Shown one piece after another: positions 54,206-62,995 of a stretch of DNA of 64,000 nucleotides. Source of the DNA: Symmachiella macrocystis (GTDB lineage Bacteria > Planctomycetota > Planctomycetia > Planctomycetales > Planctomycetaceae); assembly GCF_007860075.1 (NCBI RefSeq), contig NZ_SJPP01000003.1, forward strand, positions 434,001-498,000. The letters are read 5' to 3'. Positions within the stretch are counted from its first letter, which is position 1; each line of letters starts with the position of its first letter. The position numbers were made by a program, and so were the translations under genes. The notes under the pieces were generated by a model. It worked only from the letters and a program-made list of their open reading frames with translations. It was not told the DNA's origin and made no database searches.

Positions 54206-55493
54206 TCATTCAGTTAACCCCGTGCTCACACCGTCGTCCGCCGAACCTACAACGTGCGTGGTTGAAGGAAAGGAGCAATCGCGAGCAGAGATGCGTGTAT
54301 TGTTTTACCTTCTCTTCCCAGGAAGTGGGATTGGCAGATATACGCATGAACTATTGACTCATCTTTCGACGCAAGATGACGTTGATGCTGAACTCGCCTG
54401 CCTCCCAACTTTTCATTGGCTGGCCGAAGCGGAATACAAGACTTGGACTGGGCTTCGAGAAATTGGGCACTCGATCGCATGGCGACGTCGACTGCGGTTT
54501 CTCACGGCTCAGTTTGCGAACCCACAACTACTTTGCCGGCGAATTGACGAACAGCGTGCTGACATTGTTCATTTTTCTAACATCAATCACTTTAGCTTCC
54601 CATTCTGGAGACGGGCGCTCGATGCTACGGGCGTGAAAGTCGTCGCGACCGTCCACGACGTGCGGCGACAGGCAGCTATGGTCAATCGCCGTTACGAAAC
54701 CCACCAGCTGAAGAACTTCTATCGCAGAGCCGATGCCCTATTTGTTCACAGCCAAGCACAAGCCGACGATCTTGCCGAGTTTGCAGGCATCAACCTGGAA
54801 AAGTTACATGTCGTTCCACACGGTCCCTACGACTACGGACTCCCATCTGCGGCCCGCGACACATTGCGCAATAAATACGGCTTGCCTTTGGATAAACAGA
54901 TCGCTCTCTTTTTCGGCAATATTCGTGACGAAAAGAATTTGACCGGTCTGCTAAAAGTACTTCCGGTTTTCCGTGAGAATCTTCATCTCGTCGTTGCCGG
55001 CCGTGCCGGAGCCAAAGGGCACTGCACGATTGCCAATTATCAAGCGCTCTCGCGATCACTCGAAATCTCGGATTCGGTGACCTTCATTGACGGCTACATC
55101 CCTGATTGCGACATACCGGACCTGTTCCAACTCTGCGACTGGGTCGCATTGCCCTACCGAGAGCATTTCACATCCCAAAGCGGCGTTCTCAATGTTGCGG
55201 CACAGTACAAACGTCCGGTACTCGTCTCCTCTGCCCCTACGTTTATAGAAACGCTCAATCAGTGCGATATTGGTGTCGTCACCGATGCGGATGATGCAGC
55301 ACGATTGAAAATGGGTGTGGAAGAAATCATGAACCGCATCCAAAGTCGTTACGAACACGCGTTTGAAGAATACATCACCCAATTTGGATGGGAAGAAAAC
55401 GCCGCTCGCACGATAGAAGTGTATTCAGCGCTGTGCGGCACTACTTCAGTAGGAACTTTCCCATCCACAAATCCGGAGTCGCAGCCCAACTGA
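54195..55493 (+). CDS. Glycosyltransferase family 4
   Basis: A 432-residue GT4. The fold seems to begin at residue 33 (MRVLFYLLFPGSGIGRYTHEL), after a 32-residue polar lead. VHFSNINHFSF and TVHDVRRQ are in the first half; VHSQAQADDLAEF and LFFGNIRDEKNL lead into the donor-binding half, with LPYREHFTSQSGVLNVA. The 11-base overlap with the preceding gene indicates coupled translation. The lead peptide could be a mis-called start: an ATG at 54291 would begin directly at the fold. Confidence 0.9.
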   Translation: MQSSHSVNPVLTPSSAEPTTCVVEGKEQSRAEMRVLFYLLFPGSGIGRYTHELLTHLSTQDDVDAELACLPTFHWLAEAEYKTWTGLREIGHSIAWRRRLRFLTAQFANPQLLCRRIDEQRADIVHFSNINHFSFPFWRRALDATGVKVVATVHDVRRQAAMVNRRYETHQLKNFYRRADALFVHSQAQADDLAEFAGINLEKLHVVPHGPYDYGLPSAARDTLRNKYGLPLDKQIALFFGNIRDEKNLTGLLKVLPVFRENLHLVVAGRAGAKGHCTIANYQALSRSLEISDSVTFIDGYIPDCDIPDLFQLCDWVALPYREHFTSQSGVLNVAAQYKRPVLVSSAPTFIETLNQCDIGVVTDADDAARLKMGVEEIMNRIQSRYEHAFEEYITQFGWEENAARTIEVYSALCGTTSVGTFPSTNPESQPN

Positions 55494-56665
55494 TGCGCAT
55501 CGCCGTTGTCACACCAATCCCGACGCCCTATCGCGATCCATTTTGGAATGAAGTGGCCCGTCTTCCAGACGTTGATCTTGCCGTGTTCTATTGTTCTGCA
55601 GGAAAGTCGGATCGACCGTGGGATAACGAATGGGAGTGCAATTTCGAGTCGCACATTATGCCCGGGGTCAACCTGAGTCGCTGGCGAGGCAGTTCAAAAT
55701 CAACGTTTTGGAATTCAGGTATTGTAAAACGACTACGTGCCGGCCGTTATGATGCAATCATTATTGGCGGATACAACCATGTCACAATGTGGGCCGCGAT
55801 GCGTTTCGCGGCGAGACAAGGGATCCCATTTTTCCTCATGTGCGAGTCGCATTTGAAAAAAGAACGGCAATCCTGGAAACGTTGGATCAAACGCCCCGTC
55901 GTGCAATGGGTCGTTAAACACGCCGCCGGCGGGTTTCCAACGGGCACTCTCGCTGGCCGATACCTAGAGAGTTACGGAGCAAAACCGTCCACGCTGGCCC
56001 ATGTGCCCAACGCGCCGGATGTTGAAATGATTGCGTCGAGGACGAGCGATCTTCGCTCGCGACGTGAACAGTTGCGACGTGAATACGGACTGGACGGTGG
56101 GCCTGTTGCCCTATTCGTTGGCCGGCTGATACCGATGAAACGTGTTGATTTGCTGATACGTGCTTTTCACGCCGCGCCCATTTCGCAATCCGCTAGTTTG
56201 GTCATCGTTGGCGACGGCCCGATGCGAAGTGAACTAGAAACGATGGTCGCAGACTTAGGGCTCACGTCGCGCGTCCGTTTCGTGGGATTTTTACAACCTC
56301 CAAACGTAGTGGAGTGGTATTCTCTGGCTGACTTGTTCGTCCTCCCATCCTCAGAACCTTGGGGGGTTGTTGTCTTAGAGGCTCTTGCATCAGGACTACC
56401 AGTCATTGTGACCGATGAAGTTGGCTGCCATCCCGACGTAGTGAACTCACCACTCGTAGGCGACATCGTACCGGCCGGCCAGCTCGAAGAGTTGACTTCG
56501 GCATTGCAACGCCGCCTATCACAGGCCAATGCGTATTCAACCGTGCAAAAAGAGTGGGGCCCTGTATTGCAATCACTTTGCTACAACCGTATCGCTCACA
56601 GCTTCGTCAAGAACATACGGACCGGCAATGATTGTCGGACGACTAGTGTGACGGTAGCACACTGA
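55493..56665 (+). CDS. Glycosyltransferase family 4
   Basis: A 390-residue GT4 that starts at the ATG within TGATG, the stop of the previous gene. MRIAVVTPIPTPYRDPFWNEV is a typical start. The donor half has LFVGRLIPMKRVDLLI, VIVGDGPM and PSSEPWGVVVLEALASGLP, with the E-x7-E Glu pair. An in-frame start at 55388 would overlap the previous gene heavily and is rejected. The product is likely one of the sequential chain-extending enzymes; donor unknown. Confidence 0.93.
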   Translation: MRIAVVTPIPTPYRDPFWNEVARLPDVDLAVFYCSAGKSDRPWDNEWECNFESHIMPGVNLSRWRGSSKSTFWNSGIVKRLRAGRYDAIIIGGYNHVTMWAAMRFAARQGIPFFLMCESHLKKERQSWKRWIKRPVVQWVVKHAAGGFPTGTLAGRYLESYGAKPSTLAHVPNAPDVEMIASRTSDLRSRREQLRREYGLDGGPVALFVGRLIPMKRVDLLIRAFHAAPISQSASLVIVGDGPMRSELETMVADLGLTSRVRFVGFLQPPNVVEWYSLADLFVLPSSEPWGVVVLEALASGLPVIVTDEVGCHPDVVNSPLVGDIVPAGQLEELTSALQRRLSQANAYSTVQKEWGPVLQSLCYNRIAHSFVKNIRTGNDCRTTSVTVAH

Positions 56666-56670
56666 CCGGT

Positions 56671-57954
56671 ATGCGTGCACTTCCTAACATCCTGTTTGTA
56701 ATCGCCGGCACGTTCTTGTTGCTTGCTCCACTTTCATCCGCGACTGCGTTGGAAGGCGGAACCGCGTTAAAAATATCGCGACTGGCGACGACACTGCTCA
56801 TCGTCACGATCGGCGTTGTGTTTTATCGGTGCTTTTATCTTCGCCAGGCATTCGGCAGCTTTGTCGCGTTTGTGTTCCTATTTGTACTGGCTGCCTGTTG
56901 GAGCACATCGCCGACTTGGGGGCTGTTTCACAAAGGGTTGTTTGCGTTAACCGTGCTTTCCGGGGGATGCCTGGGATACTCGGTGCGTGATTTTGAAGAC
57001 CTGAGAAAAGGTATGCGCTGGTTATCCATGGTTTCCGCGTTGGCCGCTTTTGCCGTCGCGTTTTTCTATTTAAGGGATCCGGCACAGGCAGTGCAAGGAG
57101 AACGATTGTCGCTGTGGGGTATGAATGCCAATACAATTGGGCAAACGGCGGCGCCGCTGTGGATGTTCTGCCTCTACCTTGGCTTGTACGAGCGATCACG
57201 ATGGTGGAAAGCTGTCGGATTCGGTGTCTCACTTCTTTTGACGTTGATCATTTTGGGAACCGGAAGTCGAGCTGCCTGCGTAATGGCCGCCACGGGAGGA
57301 TTCTTCTTGGCATTGTCGTTCATAAAACGACCAGCCGTATTCGCGTTGCTTACGGTTACGGCTTTCGTCGGGGTGGTCGTTTTCCAATCCTTCCGCCCAG
57401 AAGAAATTACCGGTGTCGGTCGCATGTCGGAGGATCTTTTCAAAGACACACGTTCCGGAGTCTGGTCATACGCAATCAAACAATTTTCTGAAAGCCCCGT
57501 GATCGGTCAAGGCTGGCTACATTGGGGAACTCACTCGGCAAATGTCATGAACATTTATCTGCACACAATTGCAGAGACCGGCGTTTTTGGTGGCGCAATT
57601 CTTTTTGCATCCTTGGCCATGGTCGCATTTCGCATGCTGAGAATGTTTACAATTGCTGCCCGATCCAATCTGGACAAAAGTACGCCTTTCCTCGCCTTAG
57701 CTTTTACAGCAGCACCGCTTGTCCACGGACTCGCGGAATCGGCTACGTTTCTCGGCACCAGCATCAATGCACTTATGCTGGGCTTCGGGATCGCACTAAT
57801 TGACCGGATTCCGGAAATGGCTCAAAGTAAGCGCCCTTCTTTCCGTCAGATTGGTCGCCGACACAAGTCATCAACGAGATCCGGCCGCGGTGTTGTGGTC
57901 GTGCGACGTCGAGAATGCTCCAATCACCTTCTGCAGGCACAACTGAGTAAATGA
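56671..57954 (+). CDS. O-antigen ligase/polymerase-family membrane protein (WaaL/Wzy-like)
   Basis: A 427-residue membrane protein with about ten predicted spans and one larger periplasmic loop (about 235-295). The family mark is the loop with RSGVWSYAIKQFSESPVIGQGW and the later NVMNIYLHTIAETGVFGG, matching the Wzy_C/WaaL domain. It could join repeat units (Wzy) or link the finished chain to a carrier (WaaL); sequence alone does not separate them. It is in the same operon as an ABC exporter, which usually handles chains completed in the cytoplasm, so two modes may meet here. The C-terminus has a basic, soluble tail (about 385-427). Confidence 0.85.
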   Translation: MRALPNILFVIAGTFLLLAPLSSATALEGGTALKISRLATTLLIVTIGVVFYRCFYLRQAFGSFVAFVFLFVLAACWSTSPTWGLFHKGLFALTVLSGGCLGYSVRDFEDLRKGMRWLSMVSALAAFAVAFFYLRDPAQAVQGERLSLWGMNANTIGQTAAPLWMFCLYLGLYERSRWWKAVGFGVSLLLTLIILGTGSRAACVMAATGGFFLALSFIKRPAVFALLTVTAFVGVVVFQSFRPEEITGVGRMSEDLFKDTRSGVWSYAIKQFSESPVIGQGWLHWGTHSANVMNIYLHTIAETGVFGGAILFASLAMVAFRMLRMFTIAARSNLDKSTPFLALAFTAAPLVHGLAESATFLGTSINALMLGFGIALIDRIPEMAQSKRPSFRQIGRRHKSSTRSGRGVVVVRRRECSNHLLQAQLSK

Positions 57955-59189
57955 AAATCCTTCACGTGATCCATAGCGTAGATCCGCGATCCGGCGGACC
58001 GAGCCATGCAATTCGCAGCTTGTTGAGTGCACAAATTGCGGCTGGGAAAGACGTATCGTTGCTTGCCACGACCACGCAATCGGCGGAGCCTTGGGAACCG
58101 CGTGAACGATATGTCGAAATAATGCTGGCGGATCCGAGTTTCTTCGGCGCAGAGGTCCACCTGGGGCGCGCCTACGGCCGCCGGCATCCGCTCAATCGGT
58201 TCGCATTTTCTCCGGATTGCAACCGATGGCTACACCGAACGTTGTCTGAGGCCAATACACGACCCGATTTGGTCCATATCCATGGCACATTCAGTCATCT
58301 GACGAATTCCGCTGCGAGGGCAGCTCGCAAATTTCGGGTTCCGTACATCGTTAGGCCAGCCGGCAACCTTGATCCGCAATGTTTCCGTATGGGTAGTCAT
58401 TGGTTGAAACAGATCTTTACACAGTTCACGCTACGCACAGATCTCTGCCACGCCGCGTTTGTTCACGCCATGTCGGAGGACGAGGAGCAGGCAATTTTGT
58501 CCTGGCTACCTGAAAATCGTATCCACGTGATTCCCCATGGAATTGCAATTCCCGAAATCAATGACGATAACTCCCGCCAGGAACTGTACGCCCGTTTCCC
58601 AGAACTTAGGGGCAAACGCGTTTTACTTTTTCTCGGCCGCATTGCGGCAATCAAAAGACCGGAGGTTGCTGTAAGAGCGATGGCACAACTGCGATTGGAC
58701 TTCCCAGATTCCGTATTGTTGATCGCGGGACATGACGCTGGTCACCTTTCAGAAACCCGCGACGCAGTCGAGAGTTGCGGCTTGACTGACGACATCGTCT
58801 TCTCTGGATTTCTATCCGGGAGACTGAAGCAGGCAGCCCTTACAGTCGCGGATGTATTCGTACTGCCTTCGATCCACGAGAATTTTGGAGTCGCAGTCGT
58901 TGAGGCAATGGCACATGGAACACCCGTTGTGGTGACCCCCGAGGTGGCGACGCATGTTTTCGTCGACAATTCAGGGGCGGGTCTCACAGTGCCAGGTAAC
59001 GCAGACGCATTTGCCGAAGCTATAGCTCGCATTCTTTCTGCCAATCCAATGGAAATGGGACTTCGGGGCAGGCAATATGTTGAAAAGCACTTAACTTGGC
59101 CGGTCGTTGAAACGGAACTTACTAGCTTTTACAAAATGGCCATTAGACAAACTCGACGCCACATTTCCCCTGAGTTAAATCATGATTGA
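57951..59189 (+). CDS. Glycosyltransferase family 4
   Basis: A 412-residue GT4. MKILHVIHSVDPRSGGPSHAI starts the acceptor half, with VHIHGTFSHLTN and IVRPAGNLDPQC. The donor half has LFLGRIAAIKRPEVAV, LIAGHDAGH and PSIHENFGVAVVEAMAHGTPVV. Its ATG overlaps the preceding stop (ATGA), so it belongs to the same coupled block. The HGxxxP-type acceptor half resembles GT4 enzymes acting on lipid-linked saccharides. A 267-base gap follows, the first break after a run of eight closely linked genes. Confidence 0.92.
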   Translation: MKILHVIHSVDPRSGGPSHAIRSLLSAQIAAGKDVSLLATTTQSAEPWEPRERYVEIMLADPSFFGAEVHLGRAYGRRHPLNRFAFSPDCNRWLHRTLSEANTRPDLVHIHGTFSHLTNSAARAARKFRVPYIVRPAGNLDPQCFRMGSHWLKQIFTQFTLRTDLCHAAFVHAMSEDEEQAILSWLPENRIHVIPHGIAIPEINDDNSRQELYARFPELRGKRVLLFLGRIAAIKRPEVAVRAMAQLRLDFPDSVLLIAGHDAGHLSETRDAVESCGLTDDIVFSGFLSGRLKQAALTVADVFVLPSIHENFGVAVVEAMAHGTPVVVTPEVATHVFVDNSGAGLTVPGNADAFAEAIARILSANPMEMGLRGRQYVEKHLTWPVVETELTSFYKMAIRQTRRHISPELNHD

Positions 59190-59456
59190 TTTGCTCCACA
59201 TGAGTACCCGCCTTGCGACCTACTATCAACGTATCGTTAGCGAGTGGCCAGCAAACAGCACGGGCATTCGGCGGCGCGCTCTCGAACGAGAAAGGCTGTG
59301 ACCAGCCCCCATAGATGACACCAGTCACATGAATTAGTGTTCAACTGTTATCAAGGACTGTTCTGTTCGAATGCTTCCGCTACGCTCCCGGCAAATTAGA
59401 TCGCGCTTCGGAAAGTTCACCAGTTCAATCGCAAGACTTAACAAATCTCACTGCAG

Positions 59457-61598
59457 ATGCAACAACTCCTACAAAACATTAACAAAGGCCAACTAACCGT
59501 CACCGAAGTCCCCGCCCCCGTGGCGCGGCGGGGAGAGGTGTTGATCGCCAATGCTTGTTCGCTTGTTTCCGCAGGCACTGAACGGGCGGCAATTGGGTTG
59601 GGGAAGAAGTCTTTGCTGGGTAAGGCGCGGGCGCGGCCGGATCATGTGCGGCGGGTTTTGGAGAAGGTTTGTAATGAGGGCTTTAGCAGCACGGTTCGCC
59701 AGGTGCGGGCGAAGTTGGATGAGCCGATGAGTATGGGGTATAGCTCTGCTGGTGTGGTGATTGCTTGCGGCGAGGGTGTGCAGGCGTTTCGGCCGGGGGA
59801 TCGTGTGGCTTCTAATGGTCCGCATGCGGAGATTGTGAGCGTTCCTGAGAATCTGTGTGCTCGGATTGTGGGGGAAACTGGCTTTGACCATGCGTCGTTT
59901 GCGGTGCTGGGGGCGATTGCTTTGCAAGGCGTGCGGCTTTCACGGCTTGTATTGGGCGAAACGGCGTTTGTCGTGGGACTGGGGTTGGTGGGACAGCTCA
60001 CCGTTGCTTTACTGCGGGCAGCGGGTTGTCGCGTGATTGGGACCGACCCCGAGGCATCGAAATGCGAGCTGGCTAAACAGATGGGTTGTGAAATTGCCTT
60101 ACCGAACGTCAGCGGCGAAGACGTTGAGGCGGCGACTGGTGGCCTTGGCGCGGATGCGGTATTGATCACGGCGTCCACGGCTTCGAACGGCCCGGTGAAC
60201 CTAGCGGCGGCCGCTGTGCGGCAAAAAGGCCGGGTTGTGGCCGTTGGCGCAGTCGGTTTGGAATTGGATCGTCGGCCGTTTTATTTCAAGGAAGCTGAAT
60301 TCGTCGTGTCGTGTTCGTATGGCCCGGGCCGTTATGACCCGGATTATGAGGATCGCAACCGCGATTATCCGGCTGCTTATGTGCGCTGGACCGAACAGCG
60401 GAATATGCAAGCAGTATTGGATCTGATGGGCAATGGTCGACTGGATGTCTCTTCGTTGATTTCCCATCGCTTTCCGATCGAACGCGCGGGCGACGCGTAT
60501 GATCTCATCGAAAGTGGTGCGGAACCGTACGTCGGTATCCTTCTCGAATATCCTCAACACAAAAACAGTGAACCTCGGCGGCGGGTTGAATTGCGGTCGC
60601 CGTCGCGCAATGGCAAATTACCGATTGGCGTGCTGGGAGCGGGGAACTTTGCCCGCACGGTGCTGCTGCCGGCATTGCAGAAATGCAAACAATTGGAACC
60701 GGCTGTGCTTTGCTCCGCCGGTGGGGTTTCTGCTCAAAGTGCGGGCAAACGGTTTTGTTTTGCGACGGCGACGACAGATGCGGAAGCGATATTCGAAGAC
60801 GAACGTCTGAAAGCGGTTCTGTGTATTACGCCGCACGACCAACACGCCGAGCAAGTCATCCGAGCAATCCGCTCAAATAAACATGTTTTCGTCGAAAAAC
60901 CATTGTGTCTTACGGAGCAAGACCTACTCGACATCGAAGAGACTCTGGCGGATACCGTCGATGCTCCGCCAATCGTAGCAGTTGGATTCAACCGCCGTTT
61001 TGCCCCGGCTGTGACCCAAATCAAAGAGTTTTTCACCCATGTTGACGCGCCGCTAACCGTCAGTGTCCGGTTTAATGCCGGGCCGTTACCGGCTGATCAT
61101 TGGAGTCAAGATGAAGAGACTGCCGGGGGACGAATCATCGGCGAAGCGTGCCACGCGATCGACTTGGCCACATTTTTAACCGGTTCACCTCCGGTACGTG
61201 TCTTCGCCGAAGCGATCGGTGGTCCGACGGCCCCACAGGTTCGCGATGATCAATGCTTTATCACACTGCGCCACGCCAATGGTTCGATTTCCAACGTGGC
61301 TTATTTGTCAGGCGGCGACCGGAGCTTTCCGAAGGAGCGGGTTGAGGTATTTGGCAGTGGCCAGATTGCCGTACTGGATGATTTCCGCTCAGTGACGACA
61401 TGCAAGGGCGGACGCACACGCCGCCAAAAGTTCAGTGGCCAAGACAAAGGTCACGTCGCACAAATCCAAGCCTTCGCAGCTGCCATCTCGGGGACGGCCA
61501 CTCCACCGATTCCGTGGGAAGACATTCGCGCGGTGTCGCTAGCGTCGATCCTGGCGGTGCAGAGTTTGCGTGAAGGGGTTCCGTTTGATGTTATTTGA
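59457..61598 (+). CDS. Two-domain oxidoreductase (MDR plus Gfo/Idh/MocA)
   Basis: A 713-residue fusion. Residues about 1-365 form a zinc-type alcohol dehydrogenase fold (SLVSAGTERAAIG, GYSSAGVV, Rossmann VGLGLVGQLTVAL); from about 385 a Gfo/Idh/MocA oxidoreductase follows (GVLGAGNFART, FVEKPLCL). This bi-domain enzyme recurs in polysaccharide clusters next to a GT4 and a heparinase II/III-like gene, which is the order seen here. It may make a modified nucleotide-sugar. The MDR part lacks several usual zinc Cys ligands, so the first domain may not bind catalytic zinc. The gene is very G/C-rich compared with the operon middle. Confidence 0.92.
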   Translation: MQQLLQNINKGQLTVTEVPAPVARRGEVLIANACSLVSAGTERAAIGLGKKSLLGKARARPDHVRRVLEKVCNEGFSSTVRQVRAKLDEPMSMGYSSAGVVIACGEGVQAFRPGDRVASNGPHAEIVSVPENLCARIVGETGFDHASFAVLGAIALQGVRLSRLVLGETAFVVGLGLVGQLTVALLRAAGCRVIGTDPEASKCELAKQMGCEIALPNVSGEDVEAATGGLGADAVLITASTASNGPVNLAAAAVRQKGRVVAVGAVGLELDRRPFYFKEAEFVVSCSYGPGRYDPDYEDRNRDYPAAYVRWTEQRNMQAVLDLMGNGRLDVSSLISHRFPIERAGDAYDLIESGAEPYVGILLEYPQHKNSEPRRRVELRSPSRNGKLPIGVLGAGNFARTVLLPALQKCKQLEPAVLCSAGGVSAQSAGKRFCFATATTDAEAIFEDERLKAVLCITPHDQHAEQVIRAIRSNKHVFVEKPLCLTEQDLLDIEETLADTVDAPPIVAVGFNRRFAPAVTQIKEFFTHVDAPLTVSVRFNAGPLPADHWSQDEETAGGRIIGEACHAIDLATFLTGSPPVRVFAEAIGGPTAPQVRDDQCFITLRHANGSISNVAYLSGGDRSFPKERVEVFGSGQIAVLDDFRSVTTCKGGRTRRQKFSGQDKGHVAQIQAFAAAISGTATPPIPWEDIRAVSLASILAVQSLREGVPFDVI

Positions 61599-61663
61599 AA
61601 AGGTTTAGCACTGTCTCTGCGAGAACAATTTGGATGCGTCTACAGGTGGAGGACTGAAGCGGA

Positions 61664-62971
61664 ATGAAGATTCTGTTTTTCACCCATTATTTTCCGCCTG
61701 AGGTCAATGCGCCGGCGACGCGGACGTTTGAGCATTGTCGGTTATGGGCGGCGGCGGGGCATGATGTGACTGTTGTGACGTGCGCTCCGAATTGCCCCGA
61801 CGGCGTCGTTTACGAAGGGTATCGCAACGCGCTTTGGCCACAATACGAAGAGGTCGACGGTATCCGGGTGGTGCGGGTTTGGACGTTGTTGGCGGCCAAT
61901 GCGGGAACCTTGCGGCGGATTTTGAATTTCTTGTCCTACTTGTGCAGCGCGGTGTTTGTTTCCTTCCGACTTTCACGGCCAGACGTCGTCATTGCGACTT
62001 CGCCTCAGTTTTTCTGCGGGTGGGCGGGTGTGTTCGTCTCGTGGATCAAACGCCGACCGTTTGTCCTGGAAATTCGCGACATTTGGCCGGAATCCATCGC
62101 AGCCGTTGGAGCCCTAAAGAGCCGGCCGTTGTTACGTTTTCTTGAGTTTTTGGAACGACGTTTGTATCTCGCCGCCGACCATATTGTCGCTGTCGGGGAC
62201 GGTTATCGCAAAAAGATTCTGGAGAAAGCGGCAGTCGGCGATCGTGTGTCTGTGATCACAAATGGCGTCGATCCTCGCCGTTTTGTTCCTGGCCCACCTG
62301 ACGCACGGTTCTTGCATATCTGGGATTTAGAGGAGAAATTTGTCTGTTCGTACATTGGTACGATAGGTATGGCCCATGGCCTGGAGGTCGTGATCGATGC
62401 GGCAGACATGCTTCGACAAAATGGGCGGAGTGACGTCTGTTTTCTCCTGGTCGGTGACGGAGCGCGACGTGCAGAGCTTGAACAAGAGGTGCAACAGCGC
62501 GGCTTGCAACGCCAAGTGATTTTCGCGGGACGCCAGCCGCGTGAAGAGGTCCCGCGGATATTGGCAAGTTCAAATGCCTGTCTCATTCACCTGAAGGAAT
62601 GCGACCTGTTTGAAACGGTGATCCCTTCAAAGATTTTTGAAACGATGGCGATGGGTCGCCCGATCATCATGGGGGTCAAAGGGCAAGCGCGAGAGATTGT
62701 TCTCGAGGCCGACGCTGGGCTGGCGATGCAGCCCGGGTCCGCGCAAGCACTGGTCAAATGCGTCGAGCAGATTTCAGGCGATCCAGAGCTGGCACAACAA
62801 TTGGGCCATGCTGCGCGGGCCTTTGTCACCGAGCATTATTCACGCCCACAACTGGCGTCGCGGTTCCTGCGGCAATTACACGCTGTCACCGGTATTGAAG
62901 AAAAGGTGTCCGTCGAAGAGATTCCCACAGCAGCGCCAACGCCTGTCCAAACATCAGCGACACACGTCTGA
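61664..62971 (+). CDS. Glycosyltransferase family 4 (WbuB/colanic-type)
   Basis: A 435-residue GT4 with the WbuB-like start MKILFFTHYFPPEVNAPATR, a hydrophobic patch (about 75-125) for membrane attachment and FVLEIRDIWPES. The donor half has SYIGTIGMAHGLEVV, LVGDGARRAELE and PSKIFETMAMGRPIIMG. The EIRDIWPES motif is shared with fucosaminyl transferases of capsule pathways, so a FucNAc-type sugar is a possible donor; this is only a guess. It sits between the bi-domain oxidoreductase and the heparinase-like gene, a conserved trio. Confidence 0.93.
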   Translation: MKILFFTHYFPPEVNAPATRTFEHCRLWAAAGHDVTVVTCAPNCPDGVVYEGYRNALWPQYEEVDGIRVVRVWTLLAANAGTLRRILNFLSYLCSAVFVSFRLSRPDVVIATSPQFFCGWAGVFVSWIKRRPFVLEIRDIWPESIAAVGALKSRPLLRFLEFLERRLYLAADHIVAVGDGYRKKILEKAAVGDRVSVITNGVDPRRFVPGPPDARFLHIWDLEEKFVCSYIGTIGMAHGLEVVIDAADMLRQNGRSDVCFLLVGDGARRAELEQEVQQRGLQRQVIFAGRQPREEVPRILASSNACLIHLKECDLFETVIPSKIFETMAMGRPIIMGVKGQAREIVLEADAGLAMQPGSAQALVKCVEQISGDPELAQQLGHAARAFVTEHYSRPQLASRFLRQLHAVTGIEEKVSVEEIPTAAPTPVQTSATHV

Positions 62972-62995
62972 TTGTTGGTGACGCACATATAAAGT

